Below are positions 22,066-30,240 of a stretch of DNA of 64,000 bases, piece by piece. The first letter of the stretch is position 1; every line of letters begins with the position of its first letter. The stretch comes from Pararoseomonas sp. SCSIO 73927. GTDB lineage: Bacteria; Pseudomonadota; Alphaproteobacteria; Acetobacterales; Acetobacteraceae. The DNA lies in contig NZ_CP146232.1 of the NCBI RefSeq assembly GCF_037040815.1, positions 4,744,001-4,808,000 on the forward strand, in the 5' to 3' direction. A program made the position numbers and the translations under genes. A model generated the notes under the pieces. The model saw nothing but the letters and a program-made list of their open reading frames with translations, ran no database searches and was not told the DNA's origin.

Positions 22066-22387
22066 GACACCCTCCGGCCGGTTCCGCCTGCGCGTTTGCA
22101 GCACGGGCGCGGGGCGGGCGCAACGAGCACGGGCGTTCCCCCCTCCCCGCCCCTCGGCCTGGCTGGACGGACCGTGGCATCCCGCCGCCCCGGGCTGAGA
22201 GCCGCGCCGCATCGTCCGGCCGTGGCCTCGACAGCCACACGGCGCGGCCTTAATCCCGGGCGCAAGAGGAACGCACGCCGCGAGCCCGGGACCGGGCGCG
22301 GCGGGCCGCCGATGGCGCGGCACACCGGCATGACGCGAGAACGGCCCCGCGCCAGGGCGGCGAGGGGATGCGGCTGGGGGATTGGGC
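22066..22387. other. Intergenic region between divergent cysK and the DadA-like gene
   Basis: These 322 bases separate two divergent starts and must hold both promoters. I see no strong -35/-10 pair, no riboswitch-like helix set and no convincing small gene. The sequence is GC-rich throughout with scattered short dyads. Confidence 0.5.
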
Positions 22388-23632
22388 ATGGGGCAGTCGG
22401 CGATCGTGCTGGGCGCGGGAATGGTGGGCGTCTCCGTCGCGCTCCACCTGCGGCAGCGCGGCTGGGAGGTGGTGCTGGTGGACCGCCGCGCCCCGGGCGA
22501 GGGCGCCTCCTTCGGGAATGCCGGGCTGATCCAGCGCGAGGCGGTCTTCCCCCACCCCTTCCCGCGGGGCGTGTCGGAGATCGCGCGGATCGCCCGCAAC
22601 CGCTCCGTGGACGCGGTGTACCACGCGAACGCCCTGCCGGGCCTTGCCTATCCGCTGCTGCGCTACTGGTGGAACTCCGCGCCGGAGCGCTACGAGGCGA
22701 TGGCGCGCGCCTACGCCAAGCTCATCGTCACCTGCCTGGACGAGCACATGGCCGTGGCGCGGGAGGCCGGATCGACGGATCTGCTGCGGCCCATCGGGTG
22801 GATGCGCCTGTTCAGCACGGAGGCGGGGCTGGACGCCGTGCGGCGCGAGGCGGAGGCGGCGCATCGCGACCACGGCGTGGGATACCGCATGCTGGACGGC
22901 GCGGCGCTTGCCGAGGCGGAGCCGCACCTTCTCGTCCGCCGCGCCGGCGCGATCCACTGGACCGACCCCTACTCCGTCAGCGACCCGAACGCGCTGACCA
23001 CCTCCTACGCCCGGCTGTTCGAGGCGCTTGGCGGCCGGCTGGCCACGGGCGAGGCGACGACGCTCGCCCGCGCGGGCGCCGGCTGGCGCGTGACGACGGC
23101 GGAGGGGCCGGTGGAGGCCGCGCAGGCCGTGGTCGCCCTCGGCGCCACGGCCGGGGAGGTGACCCGCCGCTTCGGCTACGCTCCTCCCCTCTTCGGGAAG
23201 CGCGGCTACCACTACCATTACGGGATGAAGGGCAATGCGGTGCTGAACCACCCCTTCATCGACGAGGCCAGCGGCTTCTGCCTCGTTCCCATGCGCGCCG
23301 GCATCCGCCTGACCACGGGCGCGGAGTTCGCGCGCCCCGACGCGCCGGAGACGCCGATCCAGATCGAGCGCGCCGAGCCCATCGCCCGCACCCTGCTGCC
23401 GCTGGAGGAGCGGGTGGAGGACAAGCCCTGGATGGGCACGCGCCCCTGCACGCCGGACATGCTGCCGGTGATCGGCCGCATTCCCGGGCAGGACGGGCTG
23501 TGGGGCGCCTTCGGCCACGCGCATCAGGGGCTGACGCTCGGCCCGACGACGGGGCGGATGCTGGCGGAGATGATGGGGGGCGAGACCCCCTTCATCGACC
23601 CGGCGCCGTACCGGGCGGAGCGCTTCGGCTGA
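22388..23632 (+). CDS. DAO-family FAD oxidoreductase (D-amino acid dehydrogenase-like)
   Basis: A 414-residue flavoprotein of the DadA group. The N-terminal FAD fold is [17 protein letters not shown], with Asp-Arg-Arg after strand two, then [13 protein letters not shown] as in DadA. The C-terminal signature is [18 protein letters not shown] followed by [16 protein letters not shown]. DadA-type enzymes deaminate D-amino acids and pass electrons to the respiratory chain. The substrate here could equally be another amine such as a hydroxyproline. A TTG two codons upstream (22382) is an alternative start; I chose the ATG. It stands alone on the plus strand, facing the convergent GntR gene with 35 bases between. 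Confidence 0.88.
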   Translation: MGQSAIVLGAGMVGVSVALHLRQRGWEVVLVDRRAPGEGASFGNAGLIQREAVFPHPFPRGVSEIARIARNRSVDAVYHANALPGLAYPLLRYWWNSAPERYEAMARAYAKLIVTCLDEHMAVAREAGSTDLLRPIGWMRLFSTEAGLDAVRREAEAAHRDHGVGYRMLDGAALAEAEPHLLVRRAGAIHWTDPYSVSDPNALTTSYARLFEALGGRLATGEATTLARAGAGWRVTTAEGPVEAAQAVVALGATAGEVTRRFGYAPPLFGKRGYHYHYGMKGNAVLNHPFIDEASGFCLVPMRAGIRLTTGAEFARPDAPETPIQIERAEPIARTLLPLEERVEDKPWMGTRPCTPDMLPVIGRIPGQDGLWGAFGHAHQGLTLGPTTGRMLAEMMGGETPFIDPAPYRAERFG

Positions 23633-23667
23633 CGCCCGGCCGGCCGCGGCGGTGACCGCCGCTGCGG

Positions 23668-24324
23668 TCAGGACCTCTCCCGCTCCTGCTCCGCGACAAG
23701 ATCGGCGAAGACGCGCCCGCCCGACCCGATGTGGTCCCGCATCGCGTCCCGCGCCCCCGCCTCGTCCCCGGACAGGATGGCCTCGAGCAGCGCCCCGTGC
23801 TCCTGCCAGGACGCCTTCACCCGCGCGGGCTGGCTGAGGCTGCCGCGGTGATAGGAGAGCATCCGCCTCCGCGTGAGCCGAAGCTGCTCCGACAGCACCG
23901 CGTTCCGCGCCCCCGCATAGACGGCGCCGTGGAAGGCGGCGTTGGCGGCCATGTAGGCCGCGCTGTCCAGCCGCAGCATCGCCGGTTGGGCCGCCGCGTG
24001 CAGCGCGCGGAGCCCTTGCCGCTCTTCCCCGGACATGCGCCGGGCCGCCAGCCCCGCCGCCTCGGCCTCCAGCGCCGTCAGCAGCTCCACCATCCCGAGG
24101 GCGATGCCGGGCGGCAGGCCCTGCACCACCGCGCCGCGCCGGGGCACCATCCGGACCAGCCCCATGGCCGCGAGGTGCAGGAGCGCCTCCCTCGCCGGGG
24201 TGCGCGACACGTCGAAGCGGATGGCGAGGCCCCTCTCGTCCAGCGTGTCGCCGGGCAGCAGCCGGCCGGCGTCGAGATCCTCCTCGATCGCCTGGAGGAG
24301 CGCGCTGCTCGTCCGACCTGTCAT
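23668..24324 (-). CDS. GntR-family regulator (FadR/FCD type)
   Basis: A 218-residue repressor-type protein. An N-terminal winged helix (LLPGDTLDERGLAIRFDVSR, TPAREALLHLAAMGLV) is followed by an all-helical FCD ligand-binding domain (LTALEAEAAGLAAR; AANAAFHGAVYAGA; HGALLEAILSGDEAGARDAM). The FCD domain binds small carboxylates, often with a metal. I chose ATG 24324; an in-frame ATG at 24366 lies inside the palindrome of the promoter region and lacks a ribosome site. It diverges from GST/hydratase/TctC genes, which it probably controls through GTATAC-centred DNA at 24355-24383. The effector is unknown. Confidence 0.88.
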   Translation of the reverse strand: MTGRTSSALLQAIEEDLDAGRLLPGDTLDERGLAIRFDVSRTPAREALLHLAAMGLVRMVPRRGAVVQGLPPGIALGMVELLTALEAEAAGLAARRMSGEERQGLRALHAAAQPAMLRLDSAAYMAANAAFHGAVYAGARNAVLSEQLRLTRRRMLSYHRGSLSQPARVKASWQEHGALLEAILSGDEAGARDAMRDHIGSGGRVFADLVAEQERERS

Positions 24325-24354
24325 CGCCCCGCCGTTCGCATCCGTAAGGCCCGC

Positions 24355-24383
24355 TTGCGTATACATAACGGGGATGCTGTAGT
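24355..24383 (+). promoter_or_regulatory. Promoter with GTATAC-centred operator between gntR and the GST gene
   Basis: TTGCGT (24355-24360), a 17-base spacer and TGTAGT (24378-24383) make a modest promoter reading toward the GST gene. Overlapping its upstream element, TTGCGTATACATAA is an imperfect palindrome around GTATAC, the sort of core bound by FCD-type GntR proteins. Position favours repression by the divergent regulator. Confidence 0.5.
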
Positions 24384-24472
24384 CCCGTCCACACCGGGCC
24401 GCAGAGCGCCGAAAGACGGAAGGGAACGCCGATGCTGCACGAGCCCCGGCCGCGGCCCCGCGGCACGGCACG

Positions 24473-25237
24473 ATGATCGTCCTGCACCATGCCTGGCGCT
24501 CCAGCGCCTCCCGCCGGGTCCGGCTCATGCTGGAGGAGAAAGGGCTCCCCTACGAGGGGCGGGTCGTGGACATGGCGGCGATGGAGCACCACGCCCCCGG
24601 GTATCTCCGCATCAACCCCAACGGCGTGGTTCCGACCCTGCTGCATGACGGCCGGCCGCTGCACGAGAGCGGGACGATCTGCGAGTACCTGGACGAGACT
24701 TTCCCGGACCCGCCGCTGCGGCCGGGGGATGCCTACAGGCGCGCGCTGATGCGCAACTGGATCCGGCACATCGACGAGCGGATCGGCCACCTCATCGTGT
24801 TCAACTGGCGCCACCGCCTGCAGGCCGCGGCTGCCGCCTGGTCCGATGCCGAGCTGGCGGAGAAGGTCTCGCGCATCCCGAGCGCCGAGCGGCAGGAGGC
24901 CTGGCGCCGCGTCGCCCGCCGCCCCTTCACGGAGGAGGAACGGGCGGAGGCCCGGGCGAAGCTGATCGCGCTGCTGGGCCGGATGGAGGAGGCGCTGGGG
25001 CCTTCCGGCTGGCTGGTCGGGGACCGGCTCTCCATCGCGGACATCGCGGCCGTGCCTTTCGTGAAGCGGATCGAGGAAGAGATCGCGCCGGACCAGGTGA
25101 CGCGGGCGGCGCATCCGGGGGTGGCCGCGTGGTGGGCGCGGATCCAGGCGCGCCCGGCTTTCGCGCGCGCGGGGATCGGACCGTTCGAGGACAGGCCCGC
25201 GGGTGGCGACGTGGCCGAGATGGAGACGCTGCATTGA
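24473..25237 (+). CDS. Glutathione S-transferase family protein
   Basis: A 254-residue protein with the thioredoxin-like N-domain (IVLHHAWRSSASRRVRLMLEEKGLPY, cis-Pro in NPNGVVPTLLHDG, and the glutathione-binding ESGTICEYLDE). A helical C-domain follows (WLVGDRLSIADIAAVPF). The Ser residues at 10-11 are likely catalytic. A long insert between the domains (about 115-165) makes it larger than typical GSTs, recalling ring-cleavage or etherase-type members. It is the first gene of a plus-strand set with the hydratase-like gene (overlap TTGA) and a TctC receptor, suggesting work on an imported organic acid or aromatic compound. The substrate is unknown. Confidence 0.85.
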   Translation: MIVLHHAWRSSASRRVRLMLEEKGLPYEGRVVDMAAMEHHAPGYLRINPNGVVPTLLHDGRPLHESGTICEYLDETFPDPPLRPGDAYRRALMRNWIRHIDERIGHLIVFNWRHRLQAAAAAWSDAELAEKVSRIPSAERQEAWRRVARRPFTEEERAEARAKLIALLGRMEEALGPSGWLVGDRLSIADIAAVPFVKRIEEEIAPDQVTRAAHPGVAAWWARIQARPAFARAGIGPFEDRPAGGDVAEMETLH

Positions 25238-26007
25238 GTGACGGACAGGACGCCCGGGCGCCGAGCCTGAGCATCGAGGGCGCGGTCGCGACCATCCGCC
25301 TGAACCGGCCGGCGGTGCACAACCGCATCGAGCCGGCGGACCTGGTGGCGCTGGGTGAGATCATCGACAGGATCGGCGCGGACGGCGCCGTGCGCGCGGT
25401 GATCCTCACCGCCGGCGGCCGCTCCTTCAGCTCCGGCTTCCATATCGGGGAGCTCCGGCCCGGCGAGGGCACCGACGAATCCGCCTTCGGGCGCGTGGCG
25501 GACCGGCTGGAGGCGCTGCGCCAGCCCACGATCTGCGCGATGAACGGCGGGGTCTACGGCGGCTCGACCGACCTCGCCCTGGCCTGCGACTTCCGGATCG
25601 GGGTGACGGGCATGGCGATGTTCATGCCCGCCGCGCGGCTCGGCCTGCACTACTACCCGAGCGGCATGGGGCGATACGTCAGCCGCCTCGGCCTGAACGC
25701 GGCCAAGCGGCTCTTCCTCACGGCCGAGAAGCTAGAGGCGGAGGAGCTGCTGCGCATCGGGTTCCTCACGGAGCTGGTTCCGCCCGAGGCGCTGGAAGGG
25801 CGCGTCGCGGCGCTGGCCGCAACCCTCGCCGCCAACGCGCCGCTGGCCGTGCAGGGCATGAAGGCCGCGCTGAACGGCATCGCCCGCGGAGAGACCGACG
25901 ACGAGGCGGTGGCGGCGGCGATCAGGCAGGTCCGCGCTTCCGACGACCTGCGGGAGGGCAAGGCCGCCTGGGCGGAGAAGCGCGCGCCGGTCTTCACCGG
26001 CAGCTGA
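25234..26007 (+). CDS. Enoyl-CoA hydratase/isomerase family protein with atypical active site
   Basis: A 257-residue crotonase-fold protein. Oxyanion-hole segments are present (SSGFHIGEL and NGGVYGGSTDLALACDFRI). The usual first Glu (GGG-E-LAL) is replaced in GGSTDLAL, and the second Glu region reads PAARLGLHYYPSG, without the normal P-E-x-x-L-G pattern. Classical hydration is therefore doubtful; isomerase, hydrolase or decarboxylase chemistry, all known in the fold, is possible. The start is the TTG overlapping the GST stop (TTGA) with GGAG upstream; no ATG occurs before the conserved core. It is followed 23 bases later by a TctC gene. Confidence 0.8.
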   Translation: MSDGQDARAPSLSIEGAVATIRLNRPAVHNRIEPADLVALGEIIDRIGADGAVRAVILTAGGRSFSSGFHIGELRPGEGTDESAFGRVADRLEALRQPTICAMNGGVYGGSTDLALACDFRIGVTGMAMFMPAARLGLHYYPSGMGRYVSRLGLNAAKRLFLTAEKLEAEELLRIGFLTELVPPEALEGRVAALAATLAANAPLAVQGMKAALNGIARGETDDEAVAAAIRQVRASDDLREGKAAWAEKRAPVFTGS

Positions 26008-26030
26008 GACGGTAGAAGGGGCAGGACACG

Positions 26031-26996
26031 ATGATCACGCGCCGCATCGCTCTCGTCGCCCCCGCCCTGCTGGCGGCGCGCGCCGCCCGCGGGCAGGGCT
26101 TCCCGAACCGGCCGCTGCGGGTCGTCGTCGGCTTCACCGCCGGCGGGGCGACGGACCTTGCCGTGCGGACTGTGGCGCCCCGCATGTCGGACGCGCTCGG
26201 CCAGCCGGTGGTGGTGGACAACCGGCCCGGCGCGGGCGGCAACATCGCGACGGAGATCGTGGTGCGGTCCCCGCCGGATGGCTACACGCTGCTGCTGGGC
26301 ACCATCGGGCCGATGATCATCAACCCCGTGATCTACCCGAGCCTGCCCTTCGATCCGATGACGGACCTCGCGCCCGTCACCACCCTCGTGCAGTCCTCCA
26401 CGATCCTCGTCGTGCCGGCATCTCGCCCGTGGCGGAGCGTGGCGGACCTGATCGCGGCGGCGAAGGCCGCGCCGGGGAAGCTGAACTGGGGCTACAGCGG
26501 CGTCGGCACGACGGGGCAGCTGGCGGCGACGCTGCTGAACCAGCTCGCCGGGATCGAGACGGTGGGCGTGCCCTATCGTGGCGGCGCGCCGCTGATGACG
26601 GACCTGATCTCCGGGCGGCTGGACTTCACCTTCTCCACCACGCCGCCCGCGCTGCCGCAGGTGGAGGCGGGCCGGATCCGCGCCCTGGCGGTGCCGACGC
26701 TGCGGCGATCCCCGGGCCTGCCGGAGGTGCCGACCATCGCGGAGAGCGGTGTCGCGGATTTCAACGCCGAGAATTTCTTCATGCTGCTGGCGCCGCGCGG
26801 CACCCCGGCCGAAGCCGTCAACGCCTGCAACGCCGCGGTCCGGAAAGCACTGGCCGACCCGGAGGTCGCGGCCGGGCTGCGGCGGCAGGGGCTTGAGGGA
26901 CAGGCCAGCACGCCGGAGGAGGTGTCGCGCTACCTGCGCGCCGAGGTGACCCGCTGGCGGCCGGTCGTCGCGGCCAGCGGGCTGCAGCCGGAATAG
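26031..26996 (+). CDS. Tripartite tricarboxylate transporter receptor (TctC/Bug family)
   Basis: A 321-residue periplasmic binding protein. It has a signal (RRIALVAPALLAARAARG) and the Bug start FPNRPLRVVVGFTAGGATD. VDNRPGAGGNIATEIV, VGVPYRGGAPLMTDL and a C-terminal helix complete the family pattern. It is the last gene of the plus-strand set after the GST and hydratase-like genes, likely under the GntR regulator. No membrane partners TctA/TctB are nearby, so it must either share a transporter encoded elsewhere or act as a sensor-type binding protein. The ligand cannot be read from sequence. It faces the next operon convergently, with only 12 bases between stops. Confidence 0.92.
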   Translation: MITRRIALVAPALLAARAARGQGFPNRPLRVVVGFTAGGATDLAVRTVAPRMSDALGQPVVVDNRPGAGGNIATEIVVRSPPDGYTLLLGTIGPMIINPVIYPSLPFDPMTDLAPVTTLVQSSTILVVPASRPWRSVADLIAAAKAAPGKLNWGYSGVGTTGQLAATLLNQLAGIETVGVPYRGGAPLMTDLISGRLDFTFSTTPPALPQVEAGRIRALAVPTLRRSPGLPEVPTIAESGVADFNAENFFMLLAPRGTPAEAVNACNAAVRKALADPEVAAGLRRQGLEGQASTPEEVSRYLRAEVTRWRPVVAASGLQPE

Positions 26997-27008
26997 GCGC
27001 GGGCCTTT

Positions 27009-27977
27009 TCAGCCGGCCTGGATGCCCGCCTCACGGATGAGGTGGCCCCACTTGTCGATCTCCCCGTCCAGGAAGGCGCGGAACTCCTGGGAACGGAGCA
27101 GGCCGGGGCTGGCACCGAGTGTCGCCAGCCTCTCGCCCAGGGCCGGGTCCTTGAGCGCGCCCTCCATCGCCGCCGCCACCCGCGCGGCCACCTCGGGTGG
27201 CGTGCCGGTTGGGGCAAAAAGGCCGTGCCACTCCAGGCTCTCGTATCCCGGCAGCGTCTCGGCCACGGCGGGCACGCCGGGCAGCCGCGCCACCGGCTCC
27301 CGCCCGGTATGGGCGATGACGCGGAGCGACTCCTGCCCGTGCAGCGGGATGGCGGAGGTGGCGGTGGAGACGATCATGCCGATCCGCCCGGCGCGCAGGT
27401 CGTTCTGCGCGGCCGGGGTGTCGCGGTAGGGAACATGCACCATCTCGGTGCCGGCGGTGCGGTTGAACAGCTCCAACGCCAGGTGCTGCGAGGAGCCGGT
27501 GCCGGTGCTCGCGCAGGTGATCTCGCCGGGCTTCGCCTTTGCCGCCGCGATCAGCTCCGGCACCGTCCGCGCCGCGAGGCCGGGGCCGAGCAGCAGCACG
27601 TTGGGCACGGTGACCATGCGCGCCACGGGCAGGAAGTCCCGCCTCGCGTCGTAGGGCAGGCGCGGCATCAGCGCGGGATTGATGGAGAAGCCGCTGGCGT
27701 CGTCCAGCAGGGTGTAGCCATCGGGCCTAGACTGCGCCACGGCGTTGGCCGCGATGGTGCCGCCGGCGCCGGCGCGGTTCTCGATCACGACGGGCTGGCC
27801 CAGTGCCTCCGCCACGCGCGGGAAAACCAGCCGCGCCACGGTGTCCACCGCGCCGCCGGCGCCGTAGGAGACGACGAGCCGCACCGGCCGCGCCGGGTAG
27901 GCCTCCTGCGCCCGCACGGGCAGCGGAAGCAATCCGACGGCCAGCGCGGCGAGCGCGTTTCTGCGCGAGATCGTCAT
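27009..27977 (-). CDS. Tripartite tricarboxylate transporter receptor (TctC/Bug family)
   Basis: A 322-residue binding protein with signal (ISRRNALAALAVGLLPLPVRA) and Bug landmarks YPARPVRLVVSYGAGGAVD, IENRAGAGGTIAANAV and VHVPYRDTPAAQNDL. It is the last gene of a five-gene minus operon that starts at 31982, 17 bases after the CoA-transferase ends. With a second receptor at 29236 in the same operon, two binding proteins are dedicated to one catabolic set, possibly for two related acids or stereoisomers. No TctA/TctB is present. Confidence 0.92.
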   Translation of the reverse strand: MTISRRNALAALAVGLLPLPVRAQEAYPARPVRLVVSYGAGGAVDTVARLVFPRVAEALGQPVVIENRAGAGGTIAANAVAQSRPDGYTLLDDASGFSINPALMPRLPYDARRDFLPVARMVTVPNVLLLGPGLAARTVPELIAAAKAKPGEITCASTGTGSSQHLALELFNRTAGTEMVHVPYRDTPAAQNDLRAGRIGMIVSTATSAIPLHGQESLRVIAHTGREPVARLPGVPAVAETLPGYESLEWHGLFAPTGTPPEVAARVAAAMEGALKDPALGERLATLGASPGLLRSQEFRAFLDGEIDKWGHLIREAGIQAG

Positions 27978-27994
27978 GACCAGTCTCTCCCGTC

Positions 27995-29233
27995 TCAGCC
28001 GCGCACGACGCCGGCTGCGCGAAGCCGCGCCAGTTCGTCCTCGCCGAGGGCGGGGCGCAGGATCTCGTCGTTGTGCTCGCCCAGCTTCGGCGCGGGGCGG
28101 GCGAGGATGCCGGGTGTGGCGGAGAGGCGCGGCACCATGCCGTGCATCGGCACGAAGCCGCCGGGCATGTCCTCGTCCGGCACCTCGATCAGCGCCTCGC
28201 GCTCCGCCACGAAGGGATCCTCCAGCAGATCGGCGGCGTCCATGATCGGGCCGATGGTGACGCCGGCCCGGTCGAAGTGGTCGAGCACCTCGGCCTTGTC
28301 GCGCGCCCCGATGAAGGAACCGATAATGCCGTCCAGCTCCTGCCAGTTCCGCAGCCGGTCCGGGTTGGTGCGGAAGCGCGGGTCCTCGATCAGCTCCGCG
28401 CGGCCGATGGAGCGCAGCAGCTTCTCCGTCATCCCCTGGGTGGAGGAGGAGAGGCAGACCCAGCCGCCATCCCGCGTGCGATAGGCGTTGCGCGGGGCGG
28501 TGTTGGTGCTGCGGCTGCCCGTGCGCTGCTTCGTGCGGCCGCTCAGGCGGTAGTTGGCGGTCTGCGGGTCCATCACCGCCAGCATGGGGTCGATGAGCGA
28601 GAGGTCGATCACCTGCCCCTGCCCTGTCCGTTCAGCATGGCGCAGCGCGATGGCCGCGGAGGCCGCGCCGTAGATGCCGGCGTAGCAGTCGCCCATGAAC
28701 ATCGGCGGCAGCACGGGTTCCCGGTCGGCGAAGCCATTGACGGCGGCGAAGCCGGAGTAGCCCTCCACCAGCGTGCCGAAACCTGGCTTGTGGCGGTACG
28801 GCCCGTCCTGGCCCCAGCCGCTGATCCGGACGATCACCAGGGCCGGGTTGATCTCCAGCAGCGTCTCCGGGGAGAGGCCCATCGCTTCCAGCACGCCGGG
28901 GCGGAAGCTCTCCATCAGCAGGTGGGCGTCGCGCGCGAGCGCCCGCACCACGGCCTGGGCCTCCGGGCTGCGCAGGTCCAGGCAGATGCTCTTCTTGTTG
29001 CGGCTCCAGCTCTTCCAGGAGGTCTCGACGCCCTGCACCTTCCAGGCGCGCAGCGTGTCGCCCTCCGGCGGTTCCACCTTCACCACCTCAGCGCCGTGAT
29101 CGGCCAGCACCATGCTGAGCGTGTTGCCGGCCACCAGCCGCGCGAGGTCCAGCACGCGCACCCCGTCCAGCGGGCCGCGCGCCGCGGGGTCGAAGGCCTT
29201 GCGGTGCAGGCGGGAGGGCGCGTGCTCGTCCAT
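27995..29233 (-). CDS. Class III CoA-transferase (CaiB/BaiF family)
   Basis: A 412-residue enzyme that moves CoA between carboxylic acids through an enzyme-bound anhydride. It has the N-terminal GVRVLDLARLVAGNTLSMVL and EVVKVEPPEGD. The probable nucleophile is Asp182 in FMGDCYAGIYG, and the SFRPGVLEAMGL segment is present. Relatives include formyl-CoA, succinyl-CoA:citramalate and carnitine CoA-transferases. In the same operon, a citrate-lyase-beta-like enzyme could cleave the CoA ester formed, as in citramalate or itaconate breakdown. It starts two bases after the TctC gene at 29236 ends, showing tight coupling. Substrate specificity is inferred only from neighbours. Confidence 0.88.
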   Translation of the reverse strand: MDEHAPSRLHRKAFDPAARGPLDGVRVLDLARLVAGNTLSMVLADHGAEVVKVEPPEGDTLRAWKVQGVETSWKSWSRNKKSICLDLRSPEAQAVVRALARDAHLLMESFRPGVLEAMGLSPETLLEINPALVIVRISGWGQDGPYRHKPGFGTLVEGYSGFAAVNGFADREPVLPPMFMGDCYAGIYGAASAAIALRHAERTGQGQVIDLSLIDPMLAVMDPQTANYRLSGRTKQRTGSRSTNTAPRNAYRTRDGGWVCLSSSTQGMTEKLLRSIGRAELIEDPRFRTNPDRLRNWQELDGIIGSFIGARDKAEVLDHFDRAGVTIGPIMDAADLLEDPFVAEREALIEVPDEDMPGGFVPMHGMVPRLSATPGILARPAPKLGEHNDEILRPALGEDELARLRAAGVVRG

Positions 29234-29235
29234 CG

Positions 29236-30216
29236 TCAGTCGATCCGGATGTTGGCGGCGGTGGCGACCTGCTTCCAGCGGGCGATGTCCGCCTTCAGGA
29301 AGGCGTCAAACTCGGCAGACGGGCGCGGGGACGGCTCGGCCCCCTCGCCGCGCAGGTAGGTGGCCAGGCGGCCCTCGCCGAGCGCCTCGTTGGCGACCGC
29401 GTTCAGCCTCTCCACGATCTCGCGCGGGGTGCCGCGCCGGGCGAGCAGGCCCCACCAGATCTCGGCGCTGTAGTCGAGGCCGCTCTCCTTCGGGGTGGGC
29501 GCCTGCGGGCCGCTGGCTGGCCGCGCCTCGGAGGTCCAGCCGAGGACCTTCACGCTGCCGTCCTTCACCAGGCCCGCGGCGGAGGGAACAGTGGTGAAGA
29601 GCAGCTGGATGGTGCCGGAGACGAGGTCCGTCGTGGCCGGGCCCATGCCACGATAGGGGATGTGGACGAGCCTCAGCCCGCCCGCGCGCTGCGCGAAGAG
29701 TTCCGCCGAGAGCTGGTTGATGCTGCCGGGTCCGGCCGAGCCGTAATCCACCTTGCCGGGGTTGGCGCGGACGTAGTCCGCCAGCTCCTTCAGGTTGTTC
29801 GCCGGAAAGGACTTGGTGGCGAGCACCAGCAGCGGCGCGGTGGCGGCCAGCGCGACGCCCTCGATGTCGTTCACGGCGTCGTAGGGCGTGTTCTGGGTCG
29901 CCGCGCTCGTGGAGAAGGTGGAGGATGTGACGAGCAAGGTGTAGCCGTCCGCCGGCGCGCGCGCGACCTCGGCCGAGCCCAGGGTGCTGCCGGCGCCGGG
30001 CTTGTTCTCCACCACGAAGGGCTGGCCCAGGCGGCGCTGCAGGTGCTCGGCCAGCGGGCGCGCCACGGCATCGTTGGAACCGCCGGGGGTGAAGGGCACC
30101 ACCACGCGCACGCTGCGGGCGGGCCAGGCGCCCTGCGCGAGGCCGATGCGCGGCAGCACCAGCGGGGCGGCCAGGGCGCCGGCGAGGACGCCGCGGCGCC
30201 GGATCGTGAACCTCAT
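29236..30216 (-). CDS. Tripartite tricarboxylate transporter receptor (TctC/Bug family)
   Basis: A 326-residue periplasmic binding protein. It has a signal around RRRGVLAGALAAPLVLPRIG and Bug motifs WPARSVRVVVPFTPGGSND, VENKPGAGSTLGSAEVA and VHIPYRGMGPATTDL. It sits between the lyase and the CoA-transferase in the five-gene operon. It differs clearly in sequence from the receptor at 27009, so the pair is not a recent duplication. The ligand is probably a di- or tricarboxylate handled by the flanking enzymes. Confidence 0.92.
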   Translation of the reverse strand: MRFTIRRRGVLAGALAAPLVLPRIGLAQGAWPARSVRVVVPFTPGGSNDAVARPLAEHLQRRLGQPFVVENKPGAGSTLGSAEVARAPADGYTLLVTSSTFSTSAATQNTPYDAVNDIEGVALAATAPLLVLATKSFPANNLKELADYVRANPGKVDYGSAGPGSINQLSAELFAQRAGGLRLVHIPYRGMGPATTDLVSGTIQLLFTTVPSAAGLVKDGSVKVLGWTSEARPASGPQAPTPKESGLDYSAEIWWGLLARRGTPREIVERLNAVANEALGEGRLATYLRGEGAEPSPRPSAEFDAFLKADIARWKQVATAANIRID

Positions 30217-30240
30217 CGTCGTTTCCTTCCTTGTTCTCGT

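Noticed and set aside
22250-25234. 994-codon minus-strand open frame across several genes
   Set aside because: It is antisense to the DadA-like and GST genes and shifted relative to gntR; composition is low-complexity.
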